From: Chloroflexota bacterium | Lineage (GTDB): Bacteria; Chloroflexota; Anaerolineae; Anaerolineales; Villigracilaceae | Direction of reading: 5' to 3' | Length of the DNA stretch: 8,547 nt | NCBI GenBank assembly: GCA_023484185.1 | Contig: JAMDBC010000162.1 | Coordinates: forward strand, 1 to 8,547 | Part shown: in pieces, positions 5,403 through 8,547 of the stretch | Position numbering within the stretch: the stretch's first letter is position 1 | Layout of the letters: each line of letters opens with the position of its first letter | The notes under the pieces: generated by a model | The model's database searches: none | The model's input: only the letters and a program-made list of their open reading frames with translations | Told to the model about the DNA's origin: nothing | Made by a program: the position numbers and the translations under genes

Positions 5403-5654
5403 ATGAAAATTTCAAACATAAGTCATCAACAAGAGAAACTACAAATATTGCTTAGAAGAATTCGCCAAGATAAAGAAATTCGCCAAATTGAATTGGCTGA
5501 AAAACTAGGTGTGCCGCAATCATTTGTCAGTAAATACGAATCAGGAGAACGTCGTCTTGATATTTTGGAAATTAGGCAAATATGCAAGAAGGTCGGAATA
5601 TCCCTAGAGGATTTTGTTCGACAATTGGAGGAGACTTTGAATGAAACCAAATGA
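5403..5654 (+). CDS. XRE-type helix-turn-helix protein, probable R-M controller (C) protein
   Basis: The 83-residue protein is almost entirely a helix-turn-helix domain. Residues 28-36 (QIELAEKLG) and the recognition helix PQSFVSKYE (38-46) followed by SGERRLD (47-53) are typical of the Cro/C1/XRE family. ATG 5403 has AGGTAAG upstream (5393-5399); a TTG at 5385 lies in the operator and is less likely. Size, position just before and overlapping a nuclease gene, divergence from the methyltransferase and the adjacent palindrome all fit a controller protein that times nuclease expression after entry into a new host. Dimer binding to the palindrome at 5365-5385 and autoregulation are inferred, not shown. 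Confidence 0.9.
   Translation: MKISNISHQQEKLQILLRRIRQDKEIRQIELAEKLGVPQSFVSKYESGERRLDILEIRQICKKVGISLEDFVRQLEETLNETK
5627..5633 (+). promoter_or_regulatory. Strong ribosome binding site of the nuclease gene
   Basis: GGAGGAG lies seven bases before ATG 5641 and inside the controller gene. It fixes the start of the nuclease gene and supports translation of the two genes from one mRNA. Confidence 0.8.
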
Positions 5655-6489
5655 TACTTTCCAAAATTTGCCCAAGAATTTTTGGGCAAGTGTTCGCCTA
5701 ATAAGCCAAGAGGTTGGCTATACTGAAAAGAAAACTGGGCAAATCAAAATTCCATCGGCCGACCAGATTGAATTTCGGCTTGAGAAATTTGGTATTGACT
5801 CTAATCGTCTTCTAGCTCAAAAAGCAGGAACCAGGAAGTTTGGAACGCTCTTGGAAGACTATTTTTCATACCGGGCAGATGTCCTGAATGGATATGCTGA
5901 ACCACGATTGATGGATGCAAAAAGAGCAAAAGCCGTCTTCAAGAGTCATTTTTCTAAATTTCAACCAACACGACCTATTCCAATGAATAAACAGAAAGGC
6001 ACAAAGAAAGCGCCTGCTTATTTAACAGGTCTTGTAAACATGCTAATTGAAGCTAATTCACAAGGCTTGCCTTTTGACTATGATCCACATCAGCTAACAA
6101 TTATTACTAAAGAAGGTTTGCCGGTAAGAACTTTAGCTCGTCGTGTAGATGGCGCATTTCCCAGCAGCGTTAATCCTATAGCAATTTGGGAAATCAAAGA
6201 ATACTATTACACAACGACTTTCGGAAGCCGTGTTGCAGACGGTATTTATGAGTCGCTTTTGGATGGATTGGAACTTGAAGAACTTCGAGAGCATGAACTT
6301 GTTGACGTAAAACATTATCTGATAATTGATGCCCATGATACATGGTGGAAACAGGGAAAATCCTACCTTTGCAGAATTGTTGACATGCTGCATATGGGCT
6401 TAATAGACGAAATTCTATTTGGTTATGAAGTAATTGAGAGATTGCCCGTTCTCGTTAAAGAATGGGTGCAGATTCTCAACCAAAGGTAG
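5641..6489 (+). CDS. Probable type II restriction endonuclease, PD-(D/E)XK-like
   Basis: The 282-residue protein overlaps the controller gene by 14 bases. I do not recognise its exact family. A nuclease-like core is visible: Asp170 in RRVDGAF, then 13 residues later WEIKEYYY with Glu184 and Lys186, giving a D-x13-E-x-K pattern at the end of two hydrophobic strands, as in PD-(D/E)XK enzymes. A KxxGTRKFGTLLEDYF-like basic segment (61-75) and a Lys/Arg-rich stretch (94-123) could contact DNA. No signal peptide or membrane segment is seen. Its place in a C-R unit beside an adenine methyltransferase is the main reason to call it the cognate restriction enzyme. The recognition sequence should match that of the methyltransferase but is unknown. 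AT-rich like its two partners. Confidence 0.72.
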   Translation: MKPNDTFQNLPKNFWASVRLISQEVGYTEKKTGQIKIPSADQIEFRLEKFGIDSNRLLAQKAGTRKFGTLLEDYFSYRADVLNGYAEPRLMDAKRAKAVFKSHFSKFQPTRPIPMNKQKGTKKAPAYLTGLVNMLIEANSQGLPFDYDPHQLTIITKEGLPVRTLARRVDGAFPSSVNPIAIWEIKEYYYTTTFGSRVADGIYESLLDGLELEELREHELVDVKHYLIIDAHDTWWKQGKSYLCRIVDMLHMGLIDEILFGYEVIERLPVLVKEWVQILNQR

Positions 6490-6513
6490 ATTATCGGATT
6501 GCTAATGGCCTAA

Positions 6514-6522
6514 TGGTAAAAT
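6514..6522 (+). promoter_or_regulatory. Extended -10 promoter of recG
   Basis: TGG-TAAAAT fits a TGn extended -10; no good -35 is seen. Transcription would start near 6529, only two or three bases before the recG ATG at 6532, and no ribosome binding site is present, so a nearly leaderless mRNA is suggested. The sequence TAATGGTA around it is shared with the methyltransferase promoter. Confidence 0.45.
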
Positions 6523-6531
6523 AACTCTCAT

Positions 6532-8547
6532 ATGTTGCCTTCATTGGAGAAACTCCGCAAATTTTTTCGCCTTGAACACGGGAATGGATATAACAACACC
6601 GCCATTATCGGCGGTCTTGCCAAAATGCTCGACTTCTGGGAAGCCGAAGCACGCGCTGATGGCGTGACCGAGGAAGTCATTCAGGCTGTTGTTTCGCGCC
6701 TGCGTTCTTACGATGGTCTGAAACCCGATGGCCGCGCCGACGCGCTCAAAGGCCTGTGGAAACGCATCCAGAATCAATATCCCGACGATCAGCAAAAAAC
6801 TGCGCAAAGGGCTGAACAAAAAACACACTCTCCTCAAGAACCAAGGCCTCAACAAACCAGGCCTGAAGGTCAGGCCCAACCGCGTCCTGTTCAGCAACAA
6901 AGACCGGCCGCACCCTCGCGCGCTGAATCCGCACCAGGCGGCAAACACAGTCAGACGCCCGCCGCGCTCAACGCCGCATTGACCGTTTTGCAGGGCGTCG
7001 GTCCGCGGCATTCGCAAACGCTGGCCGAACTTGGAATGTCAACCCTCGGCGACATGCTCTATTATTTCCCGCGCCGCTACGAAGATTATTCACAACTCAA
7101 GCCCATCAAAAGTTTATGGTACGGCGAACAGGTCACGGTGATCGGCACGGTGCAATCCATTCACACCCGGCCGATACGCGGCGGCAAAGCCAGCATCGTC
7201 GAGATCATCATTTCGGATGGCACGGGTGCACTGCGACTCTCGTGGTTCAACAATCCATGGATCGCGAATCGTCTCAAAGAGGGCGAGCAAATTTCCGTCT
7301 CCGGATCCGTTGAACAATATCTTGGCCGCCTCGTCATGAACCAGCCGGACTGGGAGCCGGTCGAGATCGAGCATCTTCACACCAACCGTATCGTCCCCAT
7401 TTATCCGCTGACTGCCAAGATTACGCAGAAGTGGCTTCGCAATTTGATGAAGCAGGTCGTCACATATTGGGCGCCCGCCGTTGTTGATTCACTGCCCGAC
7501 AGCACGCGCAACGCCGCTGGACTTTTGCCTCTTGGTCAGGCTTTGCTCCAGGCACATTTTCCCGATTCGCAGGAACAACTCAAAGCCGCGCGTGAACGCC
7601 TGGCCTTCGACGAAATTTTCTTTTTGCAAATGGGAGTGCTTCGCCAGAAGCACGACTGGAAACAAGCCGATGCGCGCCGCTTCCCTGTCCCGGACGAGTG
7701 GCTGGGTGCGCGTTTAACCAACCTGCCCTTCACGCTGACAAATGCACAGCAACGCGTCATCAGCGACATCCGCGCTGACCTTGATTCTGGCAAGGCCATG
7801 AATCGACTCTTGCAGGGCGATGTCGGTTCGGGGAAAACTGTCGTGGCCGCGATTGCCGCCGCGATCATCACGAACAATAACTCGCAAGCCGCCATCATGG
7901 CGCCGACCGGAATTCTGGCGGAACAACATTATCGCAACTTCACCAATCTGCTGGCAGGCGAAAACGGAATCATGCAACCGGACGAGATTCGCTTGCTGGT
8001 CAGTGACACGCCTGAGTCGCAGAAGGAAGCGATCCGCAATGGATTGGTTGAAGGCAGAATCAAAATCGTCATCGGCACGCACGCAGTCATTGAAGGCCCG
8101 GTCCAGTTTAAAGATTTGGAACTTGCGGTGATTGATGAACAACATCGCTTCGGCGTCGAACAGCGCGCCGAGTTGCGCAACAAAGGCACGAACCCGCACC
8201 TGCTGGTGATGACGGCCACGCCGATCCCGCGCTCGCTGGCGCTGACGATTTACGGCGATCTCGATCTTTCGGTGATGGACGAGATGCCTGCCGGACGCCA
8301 GCCGATCGCGACGCATGTGCTCGCGCCGCAGGAACGTGAGCGCGCTTTCTCGATGATCCGTTCGCAGATCAAGGATGGAAGACAGGCGTTTATCATTTAT
8401 CCGCTCATTGATGAGAGCGAGAAACTTGAAACCCTGCGCGCCGCGGTGGACGATCATGAAACGCTTTCAAAGGAAATTTTCCCCGACTTGAAACTTGGCC
8501 TTCTGCACGGGCGCATGAAGCCCGCCGAAGCGATCTTGTTCATCAAT
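6532..8547 (+). CDS. recG: ATP-dependent DNA helicase RecG, 3' end beyond the window
   Basis: An open frame of 672 codons runs to the window end without a stop. RecG remodels stalled replication forks and branch-migrates Holliday junctions. Residues from about 145 form the wedge/OB domain: GVGP (155-158), then LYYFPRRYEDYS, the usual RecG entry. Walker A is GDVGSGKT (429-436, Lys435), motif II is DEQH (535-538) and motif III is TATPIPR (561-567), followed by LLHGRMKP. The first ~84 residues are an extra mainly helical region, joined by a Gln/Pro-rich linker (about 85-145), so the protein is longer at the N-terminus than E. coli RecG. ATG 6532 is the first start after an in-frame stop at 6517. 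The last six codons (after KPAE) fit the family poorly. Confidence 0.95.
   Translation, partial: MLPSLEKLRKFFRLEHGNGYNNTAIIGGLAKMLDFWEAEARADGVTEEVIQAVVSRLRSYDGLKPDGRADALKGLWKRIQNQYPDDQQKTAQRAEQKTHSPQEPRPQQTRPEGQAQPRPVQQQRPAAPSRAESAPGGKHSQTPAALNAALTVLQGVGPRHSQTLAELGMSTLGDMLYYFPRRYEDYSQLKPIKSLWYGEQVTVIGTVQSIHTRPIRGGKASIVEIIISDGTGALRLSWFNNPWIANRLKEGEQISVSGSVEQYLGRLVMNQPDWEPVEIEHLHTNRIVPIYPLTAKITQKWLRNLMKQVVTYWAPAVVDSLPDSTRNAAGLLPLGQALLQAHFPDSQEQLKAARERLAFDEIFFLQMGVLRQKHDWKQADARRFPVPDEWLGARLTNLPFTLTNAQQRVISDIRADLDSGKAMNRLLQGDVGSGKTVVAAIAAAIITNNNSQAAIMAPTGILAEQHYRNFTNLLAGENGIMQPDEIRLLVSDTPESQKEAIRNGLVEGRIKIVIGTHAVIEGPVQFKDLELAVIDEQHRFGVEQRAELRNKGTNPHLLVMTATPIPRSLALTIYGDLDLSVMDEMPAGRQPIATHVLAPQERERAFSMIRSQIKDGRQAFIIYPLIDESEKLETLRAAVDDHETLSKEIFPDLKLGLLHGRMKPAEAILFIN

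Noticed and set aside
4427..6489. Prophage or novel defence island rather than a plain R-M system
   Set aside because: No integrase, phage structural gene or additional defence gene is present; three genes and the operator fit a type II C-R-M layout.
7714..8457. 247-residue minus-strand frame inside recG
   Set aside because: The opposite strand encodes the RecG helicase motifs (GDVGSGKT, DEQH, TATPIPR) in an uninterrupted frame; the antisense frame is a codon-bias artefact.

Overview
The window carries nine protein genes and looks like a chromosomal piece of a Gram-positive-type or Chloroflexota (Anaerolineae-like) bacterium. That placement is inferred from three things: an Asp23/Gls24 - FakA (DAK2) - DegV - RecG gene neighbourhood with rpmB divergent at its head, an L28 protein with two CxxC pairs, and a RecG with a long N-terminal extension. 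No 16S rRNA or tRNA gene is present to confirm it.

Layout. (1) 1-583: a consensus-like -10 (TATAAT, 39-44), a striking array of 8-bp-phased repeats that forms a symmetrical inverted repeat (49-130), and a MaoC-type hydratase whose ribosome binding site lies inside the repeat. (2) 584-975: a shared terminator hairpin between two convergent genes, then rpmB on the minus strand with its own promoter. (3) 976-1237: non-coding, with a GC-rich hairpin, DnaA-box-like 9-mers and a 9-bp tandem repeat. (4) 1238-3340: an Asp23/Gls24 protein and FakA form a two-gene operon closed by a strong intrinsic terminator. (5) 3341-3570: non-coding, with terminal inverted repeats resembling a small mobile element and two short-period tandem repeats. 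(6) 3571-4407: a DegV/FakB-like fatty-acid-binding protein, the expected partner of FakA. (7) 4427-6489: an AT-rich restriction-modification cassette. A D12-class adenine methyltransferase is divergent from an XRE controller-like protein, which overlaps a PD-(D/E)XK-like nuclease; a perfect 21-bp palindrome lies between the divergent genes. (8) 6532-8547: recG, cut by the window end.

How the genes fit together. FakA phosphorylates fatty acid held by DegV/FakB-type proteins, feeding acyl-phosphate into phospholipid synthesis, and Asp23 is the usual upstream neighbour. The block rpmB / yloU / yloV(fakA) / recG is a familiar arrangement in Bacillus-like genomes. Here the restriction-modification cassette sits between degV and recG and differs visibly in base composition (for example 19 of 60 G+C at 4921-4980 against 43 of 60 at 2101-2160), so it was probably acquired. 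Its architecture (divergent M gene, short HTH gene overlapping R, palindrome at the divergent start sites) matches controller-protein-regulated type II systems.

The most unusual non-coding signal is the 49-130 array: five TAGTC cores followed by five AGAC cores, all at exactly 8-bp spacing and mirror-symmetric about position 89.5. It covers the predicted 5' leader of the hydratase gene.
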